Assembly: GCA_017744935.1 (NCBI GenBank) | Contig: JAGIAI010000037.1 | Location: 1-45,945, forward strand | Source: Variovorax sp. | GTDB lineage: Bacteria; Pseudomonadota; Gammaproteobacteria; Burkholderiales; Burkholderiaceae_C | Length of the DNA stretch: 45,945 nucleotides | Direction: 5' to 3' | In this document: in pieces, positions 32,561 through 41,279 of the stretch | How the letters are laid out: each line of letters starts with the position of its first letter | How positions within the stretch are numbered: position 1 is the stretch's first letter | Translations under genes and position numbers: made by a program | The notes under the pieces: generated by a model | Told to the model about the DNA's origin: nothing | The model's input: only the letters and a program-made list of their open reading frames with translations | Database searches by the model: none

Positions 32561-33306
32561 GACGTCACCTCCAGATGGCGCGTGATCGCGGGGTCGGCGG
32601 CACCGCCATCGACGTGCTCGCGCCAGGTCCGCAGCGCCGCGATCGCAAGGTTGAGCACCAGCACCACGGCCAGGAGCACGAAGCCCAGCGCGAGCGCCAG
32701 CGGAAGGTCGCCCTTGCTCGTCTCGAGCGCGATCGCGGTGGTCATCACGCGCGTGAAGCCGTCGATGTTGCCGCCGACGATCATCACCGCGCCAACCTCC
32801 GACACCGCGCGGCCGAAGGCGGCGATCACGACGGTGGTCAATGCATAGCGCTCGTCCGCAACGAGCAGCAGCGCACGTGCAAATGGGCTGGCGCCGAGCG
32901 AACGCAACTGCTCGCCGTGCGCGCGATCGGCATCCTCGATGGTTTGCCGCGTCAGTGCGGTGACGACTGGCAGTACGAGGATCGTCTGCGCCAACACCAT
33001 CGCCTTGAAACCGAACAGCCAGCCGAGAAAGCCCAGCGGCCCGGAACGCGAGAGCAGAAGGTAGATCACCAGCCCGACCACCACGGAAGGCAGTGCGAGC
33101 AGCGTGTTGAGCACGGTGAGCAGTAGCGCCCGCCCGGGAAAGCGCGTAACCGCGATCCACGCCCCCAGCACCAGGCCGAGGCCGCAAGCGAGCGCGCAAG
33201 CGAGCGCGCTGACCGCGAGCGAGCGGCCGACGATCGCCAGCAAAACCGCGTCGCCCGAAACAAGGAGTCCGCCTGCGGCGATGACGCTGTCCGTGAAAGT
33301 GTTCAT
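32557..33306 (-). CDS. tupB: Tungstate ABC transporter permease
   Basis: A 249-residue inner-membrane permease with about five to six membrane segments. The EAA-like loop contacting the ATPase is EQLRSLGASPFARALLLVADERY. The sequence FGRAVSEVGAVMIVGGNI is characteristic of the TupB/ModB group. The ATG at 33306 is preferred; an in-frame start at 33366 would fall in the control region. It is the first gene of the tup operon. Confidence 0.92.
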   Translation of the reverse strand: MNTFTDSVIAAGGLLVSGDAVLLAIVGRSLAVSALACALACGLGLVLGAWIAVTRFPGRALLLTVLNTLLALPSVVVGLVIYLLLSRSGPLGFLGWLFGFKAMVLAQTILVLPVVTALTRQTIEDADRAHGEQLRSLGASPFARALLLVADERYALTTVVIAAFGRAVSEVGAVMIVGGNIDGFTRVMTTAIALETSKGDLPLALALGFVLLAVVLVLNLAIAALRTWREHVDGGAADPAITRHLEVTS

Positions 33307-33345
33307 TCGTGGGAGAAACTGAAACGCCGGGCAGTGTGTAGCAAT

Positions 33346-33380
33346 TTGCGACCGCAACTTATGCAATTTCCTTCATAAGT
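33346..33380. promoter_or_regulatory. Inverted repeats in the tup/regulator control region
   Basis: The 128-base divergent region holds ACTTATG (33357-33363) and its exact inverted copy CATAAGT (33374-33380), 10 bases apart, directly next to TTGC-gacc-GCAA (33346-33357). Direct GCAATTT copies lie at 33341-33347 and 33364-33370. This fits an operator for the divergent ModE/LysR-like regulator, but no binding consensus can be confirmed from one locus. Confidence 0.5.
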
Positions 33381-33434
33381 CGCGGGTTGCATTTGCATAA
33401 TCCTCGCGGCTCCCGGCCCGCCCTCGCCCTCCCC

Positions 33435-34535
33435 GTGCACCAGATCGAACTTTCCTACGCCATCGCACCGCGCCGAAGCGGTCGCGCGCTGATCCGCAAC
33501 CCGCTCATGGAATTGCTGCACGCGGTGCGCGAACACGGGTCCATCTCGGCCGCGGCACGTTCACTGGGCTTTTCGTACCGCCACGTATGGGGCGAGTTGC
33601 GGCGGTGGGAAGAACTGCTCGGCCATGCGCTGGTCACCGGCGAGCAAGGTCGGTCGGCACAGCTCTCGGAGTTCGGCGACAAGCTCCTCTGGGCGGAGCG
33701 ACAGGCGCAGGCACGGCTCGCGCCGCAGATCGAAGCCCTGCACGCCGACCTCGAACGCGCATTCGCGCTCGCCTTCGACGACAGCACGCACGTGCTGAGC
33801 CTGCACGCGAGCCATGACGATGCGTTGGTGCTCCTTCGCGGCCACGCGGCAGCAACCGCGCGACTGCAGCTCGACATCCGCTTCACCGGCAGCGTCGATG
33901 CGATCAGCGCGCTGAACCAGGGGCGCTGCGTGTTGGCCGGCTTCCATACGCTCGAACATTCGCCCAACGGATCCCTCGCACAGCGCACCTACAAGCCGCT
34001 GCTCAAGCCCGGCCTGCACAAGCTGGTCGGTTTTGCACGGCGCACACAGGGGTTGATGGTCGCGCCGGGCAATCCGCTAGGGCTCCGGACCCTTCGCGAT
34101 GTAGCCGGGCGACGGGTGCGCTACGTGAACCGCCCCCTCGGGACGGGCACGCGCGTACTGCTCGATGAACTGCTGGAACGCGAAGGGCTCCATGCCGACG
34201 CCATCACAGGCTACGAGTACAACGAGCCTTCGCACACCGCGGTGGCGCACGCGATCGCATCGGGCCAGGTCGATGCGGGCCTCGGCATCGAATCAGCCGC
34301 GCGTGCGATGGGCTTGAGCTTCGTCCCGCTGGTGCACGAGCGCTACCACCTCGCCTGTCTCAAGTCAGCGCTGGATCAGCCGGCGATCCAGGCCCTGTTG
34401 ACACTGCTGCGTGGCGCCGCCTGGCAGCACCAACTCGGCACCCTGCCGGGCTACGAGAATGCGGACAGCGGCAACGTGCAATCGCTGAGCCGGCTGCTGC
34501 CGTGGTGGAACTTCAAGCCGAAGAAGTCGGGCTGA
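33435..34535 (+). CDS. ModE-type HTH regulator fused to a periplasmic-binding-like sensor domain
   Basis: A 366-residue one-component regulator. The N-terminal winged helix (about 20-100; LLHAVREHGSISAAARSLGFSYRHVWGELRRWE) is of ModE/LysR type, and the C-terminal part (about 120-340) is a substrate-binding-protein-like domain (LVVAPGNPLGL-like LMVAPGNPLGL, YVNRPLGTGTRVLLDELL, DAGLGIESAARAMGL). It likely binds molybdate or tungstate, or the cofactor, and controls the divergent tup operon. The start is uncertain: GTG 33435 is chosen; a TTG at 33387 is the other choice, and neither has a good ribosome site. Confidence 0.8.
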   Translation: MHQIELSYAIAPRRSGRALIRNPLMELLHAVREHGSISAAARSLGFSYRHVWGELRRWEELLGHALVTGEQGRSAQLSEFGDKLLWAERQAQARLAPQIEALHADLERAFALAFDDSTHVLSLHASHDDALVLLRGHAAATARLQLDIRFTGSVDAISALNQGRCVLAGFHTLEHSPNGSLAQRTYKPLLKPGLHKLVGFARRTQGLMVAPGNPLGLRTLRDVAGRRVRYVNRPLGTGTRVLLDELLEREGLHADAITGYEYNEPSHTAVAHAIASGQVDAGLGIESAARAMGLSFVPLVHERYHLACLKSALDQPAIQALLTLLRGAAWQHQLGTLPGYENADSGNVQSLSRLLPWWNFKPKKSG

Positions 34536-34553
34536 GGCCAGTGCCCGCAACGC

Positions 34554-35843
34554 TCAAAGCGTGCAGGACCTGAAGCCGAAAAAGCCATCGTCGCGATCGG
34601 GCGCCGCAAAACTCCGGCGCTTGGGGGAACGCAATCGCGCACGCGTCGCGAACGACGCACCGCGCAGCACGCGCGCGCGCCCGAAGGCCGGTTGCGGATC
34701 GAAGACCGAACCTTCGCTCCACGGATCGACGCGGAATCCTGTCAAGGGTCGCAGCGTCCCCGCGGTCCATTCGTGGACGTCCGCCCACCGAAAGCCACGG
34801 TTCATTGCGGCGTGCGCCGCGATCTCCCATTCGACCTCGGTCGCCAGCCGGCGGCCGGCCCAGCGCGCCCAGGCGTCGGCTTCCCACCAGCTCACATGCA
34901 CCACGCTCTGGTTGTCCGCGGCGCGCACCGTCCGACCAAAGTGCTGCTGGAGCACCGAGCCGCCGCCCTCGCGTGTCGACCCGATCTGCTCGACATGGCG
35001 CGGACCACGCCGGCCTTCGATCTGGGCGGCCAGCCACGCCTGGCCTTCCGGTCGCCAGAGTTCGGGCCGGTCATAGCCGCCGTCATCGACGAACTCCACG
35101 AACTGGCTCCAGGTGACCGGCTGCGCATCGATCTCGAATTCCGGCACATCGACGCGCTCAGCACCGTATTCCTGTGCAAATGCGAAACCGGGCCCGGACA
35201 TGCCGAGCTCCCAGGCCGTCGCCGGCATCAAGAGCGGCTGGCGGCTGACCGGGGCCGGCGGCAGTTCGACGCCCAGTCGCAGGCCGAGCGTCTGCGCCAT
35301 CACCACGAGCTGTTCACCGCACAGGTCTTCGTGGAACAGCGCGAGGCGGTAGAAGTAGAGGCCCGAATCGGTCTCCGCGGCGTGTTCGAGCAACTCCAGC
35401 GTGATCTCGAGCGTTTCGAGCAGATAGGCCTTGGTCTGCGTGAGATCGGGCATGTCGGGCGACCAGCGCTCGGCTTGCGCGACCTGCGACGGGTTCCACC
35501 ACGCGTCGGCGTTCGGTTCGATGGCCGCGAGCCGCGTAGGGCGTACCGGACATTCGGCGCCAAACGCGCGCTGCGTATTGCGAGCGATCCACCATTCGGC
35601 GAACCAGCCGATCTTCCCCGCCAGCCAGACCGGCGGATCGACGCCCTCGACGCGGGGCATCGCGAGCGTTGCGGAACCGAGCGCCTGCTCGTAGAGCGAC
35701 AGCAGGTGAAGCGTGTGGTTGCGCGCATCGATCAATGCCAGCGACAAGAGGTCGCGGCCCGCGCGACACATGTCGGGCGAATCGATCGCCTGGGGCGTTC
35801 CGGATGTGCTGAAAGGCGCCGAGGACGACGAGCTGGAGGGCAT
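34554..35843 (-). CDS. EgtB/SUMF1-family protein with substituted iron ligands
   Basis: A 429-residue two-domain protein: a DinB-like helical domain (about 28-190) and a C-terminal formylglycine-enzyme-like (SUMF1) domain (about 220-429; VTWSQFVEFVDDGGY, VVHVSWWEADAWARWAGRRL, VHEWTAG, LRGASFATRARLR). EgtB and the selenoneine enzyme SenA share this plan. Residues matching iron ligands differ: the first His (usual GHIxWF) is Lys77 in AGKIGWF, and the second motif HxxxHxE reads HEDLCGE (His171, Cys175, Glu177). Ordinary sulfoxide synthase function is thus doubtful. No egtD, senB or senC gene is adjacent. Confidence 0.8.
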   Translation of the reverse strand: MPSSSSSSAPFSTSGTPQAIDSPDMCRAGRDLLSLALIDARNHTLHLLSLYEQALGSATLAMPRVEGVDPPVWLAGKIGWFAEWWIARNTQRAFGAECPVRPTRLAAIEPNADAWWNPSQVAQAERWSPDMPDLTQTKAYLLETLEITLELLEHAAETDSGLYFYRLALFHEDLCGEQLVVMAQTLGLRLGVELPPAPVSRQPLLMPATAWELGMSGPGFAFAQEYGAERVDVPEFEIDAQPVTWSQFVEFVDDGGYDRPELWRPEGQAWLAAQIEGRRGPRHVEQIGSTREGGGSVLQQHFGRTVRAADNQSVVHVSWWEADAWARWAGRRLATEVEWEIAAHAAMNRGFRWADVHEWTAGTLRPLTGFRVDPWSEGSVFDPQPAFGRARVLRGASFATRARLRSPKRRSFAAPDRDDGFFGFRSCTL

Positions 35844-35899
35844 CGGGAATTATGAGGATCCGCACACTGTGCGCGTCAAGCGAGCCTTGCCACCCCACT

Positions 35900-35907
35900 T
35901 ATAAAAT
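35900..35907 (+). promoter_or_regulatory. Putative -10 element upstream of livK
   Basis: TATAAAAT lies 41 bases before the livK start codon in the 104-base divergent gap. It is the best -10-like element there; a matching -35 box at the usual distance is not clear. Confidence is low. Confidence 0.3.
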
Positions 35908-35947
35908 ATGCGCCCTCTCTCTCCCTGACCTGAAAGAACTCTCCATC

Positions 35948-37114
35948 ATGAGACGCTTCCCCCTCAAGAACTCGCTGCTCGCCGTTGCGGCATTCGCAGC
36001 GTTCACGGCATTTGGTCCCGCTGCACAAGCGGCCGACCTGAAGATCGGCGTGGCCGAGGCCCTGTCCGGCGGCGCTGCGCAGTACGGCACCGCCATCCGC
36101 AACGGTTTCGAGCTGGCCGTCGCCGAGATCAATGCCGCGGGCGGCATCAACGGCAACAAGATCGAACTGGTCGTGGCCGACGAACAAGGCAAGAAGGAAG
36201 AGGCGATCAACGTCTTCAAGAAGCTGATCTTCCAGGACAAGGTGCTGATGGTCTTCGGCCCGACGCTGTCCAACTCCGCGCAGGCGGCCGACCCGATCGC
36301 GCAAGCCGCGAAGACGGTGGCCTTCGGCACGTCCAACACGGCTGACGGCATCACCTCGATCGGCGACCACATCTTCCGCAACTCGGTGACCGAAGCCGAC
36401 GTGCTGCCCGAGACGATCAAGACCGCCGTCAAGAACGCCGGCATCAAGAAGGTCGCGGTGCTCTACGGCAACGACGACGTCTTCACCAAGAGCGGCTACG
36501 ACAACTTCAAGAAGGCGCTCGACGACCTGAAGATCCCGGTGACCGCCACCGAGACCTTCGCCAAGGGCGACGTGGACTTCAAGGCCCAGCTCACCAAGAT
36601 CAAGGCCAGCGGTGCGGATGCGATCGTGCTGTCGGCGCTGCTCGCCGAAGGCGCGCCGATCATGGTGCAGGCCCGCCAGCTCGGCCTGAACGTGCCGATC
36701 ATCGGCGGCAACGGCATGAACTCGGTCAAGATCTTCGAACTCGCCAAGGGCCAGTCGGACAACCTCTACGTGGGCAGCCCCTGGTCGTCCAGCAACGCCA
36801 CGCCCGAAAACACGAAGTTCATCAAGGCCTACACCGACAAGTTCAAGATGGCGCCGGACCAGTTCGCGGCTCAGGCTTACGACGCGATGTACATCGCGGC
36901 CCAGGCGCTCAAGAACGTCAAGGTCAGCGGTGACCTCGCAGCGGATCGCGCAGCGGTGCGAGAAGCGCTGCCGGCCGTGAAGCACACCGGTGCGACCGGT
37001 GCGTTCCAGTTCCGCCGTGCCAACGACAAGAGCGGCAAGCCGGCCGGCTACGACGCCCAGCAGTTGCCCATCGTCAGCGTGACGAAGGGCTCCGAGTTCG
37101 TTATTTCTAAGTAA
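35948..37114 (+). CDS. livK: Branched-chain amino acid ABC transporter substrate-binding protein
   Basis: A 388-residue type I periplasmic binding protein. Sec signal 1-30 (RRFPLKNSLLAVAAFAAFTAFGPAAQA), then LKIGVAEALSGGAAQYG, the N-terminal strand of Leu/Ile/Val-binding proteins, and AEINAAGGINGNKIELVVADEQ. It precedes a full set of permease and ATPase genes, so it is the binding component of that transporter. The ATG at 35948 begins the signal peptide directly; the longer frame from 35852 is not used. The ligand may be leucine-type amino acids, amides or aromatic acids. Confidence 0.92.
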   Translation: MRRFPLKNSLLAVAAFAAFTAFGPAAQAADLKIGVAEALSGGAAQYGTAIRNGFELAVAEINAAGGINGNKIELVVADEQGKKEEAINVFKKLIFQDKVLMVFGPTLSNSAQAADPIAQAAKTVAFGTSNTADGITSIGDHIFRNSVTEADVLPETIKTAVKNAGIKKVAVLYGNDDVFTKSGYDNFKKALDDLKIPVTATETFAKGDVDFKAQLTKIKASGADAIVLSALLAEGAPIMVQARQLGLNVPIIGGNGMNSVKIFELAKGQSDNLYVGSPWSSSNATPENTKFIKAYTDKFKMAPDQFAAQAYDAMYIAAQALKNVKVSGDLAADRAAVREALPAVKHTGATGAFQFRRANDKSGKPAGYDAQQLPIVSVTKGSEFVISK

Positions 37115-37202
37115 CCCCCAGCCTCGCTCACTGCGTGTAGCTCGGGCACCCCCCTGCTGGGGGCAACACCTGCGGCCCGGCGGAGCCGGTTCCGCGGTGT
37201 TT
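37115..37202. repeat. Multi-hairpin intergenic element between livK and livH
   Basis: The gap begins with CCCCCAGC (37115-37122), which pairs exactly with GCTGGGGG (37156-37163). The next part, AACACC-t-GCGG (37165-37175), pairs with CCGC-GGTGTT (37192-37201) around an inner CCGGC/GCCGG stem (37177-37189). The whole looks like a REP-type element, similar in style to dispersed GC-rich repeats I recall from Comamonadaceae. A CGGAGCCGG unit recurs at 37182-37190 and 37212-37220. It could protect the livK mRNA and lower expression of the permease genes. Confidence 0.6.
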
Positions 37203-37261
37203 CTCGAATAGCGGAGCCGGCCTGGTCGGTCCCGCTTCTTGTTTTTTTGAATGGAACCACG

Positions 37262-38143
37262 ATGCTTGAACAGCAACTGGTTAACGCGCTTTCCCTCGGG
37301 TGCGTCTATGCCCTCTTCGCGCTGGGCTTCACATTGATCTTCGGTGTGCTCGGCGTCATCAATCTTTCGCACGGCGCGGTCTTCATGGTGGGCGCTTATG
37401 CCGCCGTGCAGGTCATGGCGCACTTCGATCTCCCGCTGTGGATCGGATTGTTGTTCGCGTTTCTCACTTGCGGCCTGCTCGGGCTGCTGATCGACTTTCT
37501 CGTGCTCAAGCCGCTGCGCGCGCGCAATGCACCTCACCTGATTCCGATGATCGCGACGATCGGTGTGGCGATCATCCTCAACAACGGCGTGCAGGGACTG
37601 TTCGGGGCGCAGAACGTACGCTTTCCTGCGGGCGCGGTGTCGGGCGAGTCGCTGAATCTCGCTGGCATCCATCTCACCGCGCTGGAGCTGGGGATCATCC
37701 TGCTGTCGTTCGTGCTGATGGCGGTGCTCATGCTTGCGCTGAAGCGCACGCAACTCGGTCGCGCGCTGCGTGCGATCGCCGAATCGCCGAAGGCCGCGTA
37801 CCTGCTCGGCATCAACGTCGAAGGGCTGTTCTACCTGACCTCGTTCGCGGCTGCCGCACTGGGCGGGCTCGCGGGCGTGCTGATCGGGCTCTATTCCAAT
37901 GCCGTCTTCCCGCTCATGGGCCAGCCGATGCTGCACAAGGGGATCGCGGTGATCATCCTCGGCGGCATGGGCGACATCCGCGGCGCGATGCTGGGTGGCC
38001 TGTTCCTCGGCTTCGCGGAAGTGCTGTCGGTGGCCTACATCGGCTCGACCATGCGCGACGCGGTGGCATTCGGCCTGCTGTTCCTGGTGCTGCTGGTGCG
38101 GCCGAAGGGACTCTTTGGCACGGTGCAGGAGCGCAAGGTATGA
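37262..38143 (+). CDS. livH: Branched-chain amino acid ABC transporter permease LivH
   Basis: A 293-residue inner-membrane permease with about eight segments. It has the LivH features GCVYALFALGFTLIFGVLGVINLSHGAVFMVGAY at the start and AIAESPKAAYLLGIN (the coupling loop). The ATG at 37262 follows TGGAACC. The stop overlaps the start of livM (ATGA). Confidence 0.94.
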   Translation: MLEQQLVNALSLGCVYALFALGFTLIFGVLGVINLSHGAVFMVGAYAAVQVMAHFDLPLWIGLLFAFLTCGLLGLLIDFLVLKPLRARNAPHLIPMIATIGVAIILNNGVQGLFGAQNVRFPAGAVSGESLNLAGIHLTALELGIILLSFVLMAVLMLALKRTQLGRALRAIAESPKAAYLLGINVEGLFYLTSFAAAALGGLAGVLIGLYSNAVFPLMGQPMLHKGIAVIILGGMGDIRGAMLGGLFLGFAEVLSVAYIGSTMRDAVAFGLLFLVLLVRPKGLFGTVQERKV

Positions 38144-39003
38144 GCGCTCTTGAGAATTTCTGGTCGGTCTACAGCAACCTGGTGCTCACCTTGGGCACCA
38201 ATTCGCTGCTGGCGCTGTCGATCTGGCTCACGCTGTCGTGCGGCATGCTCGCGATGGCGAATGCGGCTTTCATGGGCATCGGCGCATACACCTCGGCGAT
38301 CCTGACAATGAACTATGGCGTTCCCTTCCCTGTCGCGATTGCGGCCGGCATGGCGGCGCCGGCGCTCACCGCTTTCGTGATCGGAAAGCCGACGCTGCGC
38401 CTGTCGGGCGTGTATCTCGCGATGGCGACGCTCGCCTTCGGCGAAGTGGTGCGCATCGTGGTGCTCAATGCCGAATCGCTCACCGGCGGCGCGCTGGGCC
38501 TCAACGGCATTCCGCAGGCCACACAGTGGTGGCATGTGCTGCTCGCCGTGGTGCTGGTGCTGTTCGGGTTGTGGCGGCTCCGCCGCTCCAAGGTCGGCCG
38601 TGCATTCGAGGCGATCAAGGAAGACGAAACCGCCGCCGGCCTGATGGGCATCGACGTCGGCGGACACAAGATGCTGGCCTTCGTGCTCGGCGCCGCGATC
38701 GCGGGACTGGCGGGCGTGCTCAATGCGCACCTGACCTTCTTCATCGGACCGAACGAATACGGCTTCGACCGCGGCGTGGACATCCTGACGATGACCGTGC
38801 TCGGCGGCATCAACGGGCTGACCGGCCCGGTGCTCGGCGGAGTGATCCTCACGGTGCTGCCCGAGGCGCTGCGTGCGTTCGGCGATTTCCGGCTGGTGGT
38901 CAACGGCGTGATCCTGGTGTTGATCGTGCTGTTCCTGCCGAAGGGCATCTGGGACCCGGCGCGCCTGCGCCAATGGTTCGGACGCAAGGGAGCGACGGCA
39001 TGA
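38140..39003 (+). CDS. livM: Branched-chain amino acid ABC transporter permease LivM
   Basis: A 287-residue partner permease. NSLLALSIWLTLSCGMLAMANAAFMGIGAYTSAIL and FEAIKEDETAAGLMGIDV (the coupling loop) are typical of LivM, which pairs with LivH. The length is that of the short LivM class. It overlaps livH and livG by four bases each. Confidence 0.93.
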   Translation: MSALENFWSVYSNLVLTLGTNSLLALSIWLTLSCGMLAMANAAFMGIGAYTSAILTMNYGVPFPVAIAAGMAAPALTAFVIGKPTLRLSGVYLAMATLAFGEVVRIVVLNAESLTGGALGLNGIPQATQWWHVLLAVVLVLFGLWRLRRSKVGRAFEAIKEDETAAGLMGIDVGGHKMLAFVLGAAIAGLAGVLNAHLTFFIGPNEYGFDRGVDILTMTVLGGINGLTGPVLGGVILTVLPEALRAFGDFRLVVNGVILVLIVLFLPKGIWDPARLRQWFGRKGATA

Positions 39004-39793
39004 CGACATCGCTTCTCCAGCTCGACGGCGTCTCGCGCCACTTCGGTGGCCTCAAGGTGCTGCAGGAGGTCAACCTCGAAGTGCCCAAGGGCGGCGTGTT
39101 CGGCCTCATCGGACCTAACGGCGCGGGCAAGACCACCGTCTTCAACCTGACGACGGGCCTGCTGCCGACCACCGGCGGCTCGATCCGTTTCGAAGGCCGT
39201 GACCTCGCGGGCCTCAAGCCCCACCAGATCACGCGCGCCGGCATCGCGCGCACGTTCCAGAACATCCGCATCTTCAAGGAGATGTCGCTGCTCGAAAACG
39301 TGATGGTCGGCATGCACGCCAAGCTGCGCTACGGCGCACTCGGACTGTTGGCGGGCACGGGCCTGTTCCGCGGCGAGGAAAAACGCGCGCGCGAACGTGC
39401 GCGCGAGCTCCTCTCGTGGGTGCGGCTCGACCACAAGGGCGACGACGTGGCCGACAACCTCTCGTACGGCGACCAGCGCAAACTCGAACTCGCGCGCGCC
39501 CTTGCCACTGACCCGAAGCTGCTGCTGCTCGACGAACCCGTCGCGGGCATGAACAGCACCGAAAAGACCGAACTGATGCACGAGATCCGCAACATCGCGG
39601 GCCGGGGCTACACCATCTTCATGATCGAACACGACATGCGCTTCGTGATGGGCTTGTGCGAGCACATCGCGGTGCTCAACTTCGGCCGCATCATCGCGCG
39701 CGGGAATCCCGACCAGATTCGCAACGATCCGCAGGTGATCGAGGCCTACCTCGGCCGCGAGGAAGATGAAGCGACGATCGAAGGGGCGACGCC

Positions 39794-39797
<4 letters not shown>
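39000..39797 (+). CDS. livG: Branched-chain amino acid ABC transporter ATPase LivG
   Basis: A 265-residue ABC ATPase. Walker A GPNGAGKTT, the family's RTFQNIRIFKEMSLLENVMVG, signature LSYGDQRKLELARAL, Walker B LLLLDEPVAGMN, and IEHDMRFVM (H-loop). It pairs with LivF in the ATPase dimer. It overlaps livM and livF by four bases. Confidence 0.95.
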
Positions 39798-40516
<719 letters not shown>

Positions 40517-40633
40517 GGCGCGCCGCACTGCTTCCGCACGCGGTTTCCGGCGCTTCTGTATTGGGGAAGTCCTGAAGGCGAGAGCCTCTCCGGACCCCAG
40601 AAAATTCGCAACAGAGCGTTACCATCGACGGCT

Positions 40634-40652
40634 TCGCGCCCACAAGGCGCGA
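40634..40652. other. Short stem-loop upstream of the TRAP operon
   Basis: TCGCGCC (40634-40640) pairs with GGCGCGA (40646-40652) around CACAA, 28 bases before the dctQ start. It may be part of the leader or a weak terminator for the liv transcript. I see nothing else definite in the 40517-40680 gap. Confidence 0.3.
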
Positions 40653-40680
40653 GACCAGAGATTCCGCATCCGGAGACAAA

Positions 40681-41220
40681 GTGTCAGCCTTCCTCAAATT
40701 CACACTCGCCGTGGACTGGATCAGCGCCCAGCTCGGCAAGGTCGCCTCCTGGGCGGTACTCGCCGCCTCGGTCATCTCCGCCGGCAATGCGGTCATCCGC
40801 TACGGCCTCGACATCAGCAACAACGCCTGGCTCGAGATCCAGTGGTATCTGTTCGCCGCGACCGTGATGCTCGGCGCGCCGATCGTGCTGAAGCTCAACG
40901 AGCACGTCCGCGTCGACATCATCTACGGCAAGCTCAAGCGCAACGGCCCGGTCTACGTCGACCTCTTCGGGCTGGTCTTCTTCCTGCTGCCGGTGATGGG
41001 CCTGCTGTTCTGGCTGACTTTCCCCTTCTTCCTCAACATGCTGCGCACCGGCGAGATGTCCGGGAACATCGGCGGCCTGATCCGCTGGCCCGCCGCACTG
41101 ATGATGCCGCTGGGCTTCGGCGCGATGTTCCTGCAGGGCGTGGCGGAGATCATCAAGCGCATCGCCTACCTGCGAGGCCTCATCGAGATGGACACGCACT
41201 ACGAGAAGCCGGTGCAGTGA
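40681..41220 (+). CDS. dctQ: TRAP transporter small permease subunit
   Basis: A 179-residue DctQ-type membrane protein with four membrane segments (about 18-40, 55-75, 98-118, 133-155) and the family motif EIQWYLFAATVMLGAPIVLKLNEHVRVDI. The GTG start at 40681 follows CCGGAGACAAA, a good ribosome site. It works with the large subunit downstream in a sodium-driven transport of an organic acid. The gap to dctM is 59 bases. Confidence 0.92.
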   Translation: MSAFLKFTLAVDWISAQLGKVASWAVLAASVISAGNAVIRYGLDISNNAWLEIQWYLFAATVMLGAPIVLKLNEHVRVDIIYGKLKRNGPVYVDLFGLVFFLLPVMGLLFWLTFPFFLNMLRTGEMSGNIGGLIRWPAALMMPLGFGAMFLQGVAEIIKRIAYLRGLIEMDTHYEKPVQ

Positions 41221-41279
41221 GCACCGAACGCCAAAGCCACAAGAGCTAGCTCGCCTCTCGCGCATCGCAGGATAAAAAA

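Noticed and set aside
34554..35843. Naming the gene egtB or senA
   Set aside because: Two of the three predicted iron ligands differ and no egtD, senB or senC lies nearby, so a specific name would overstate the evidence.
35876..37936. A 686-residue open frame on the minus strand
   Set aside because: It runs antisense through livK, the structured intergenic element and livH; its low-complexity His/Arg/Asp-rich sequence is a typical shadow.
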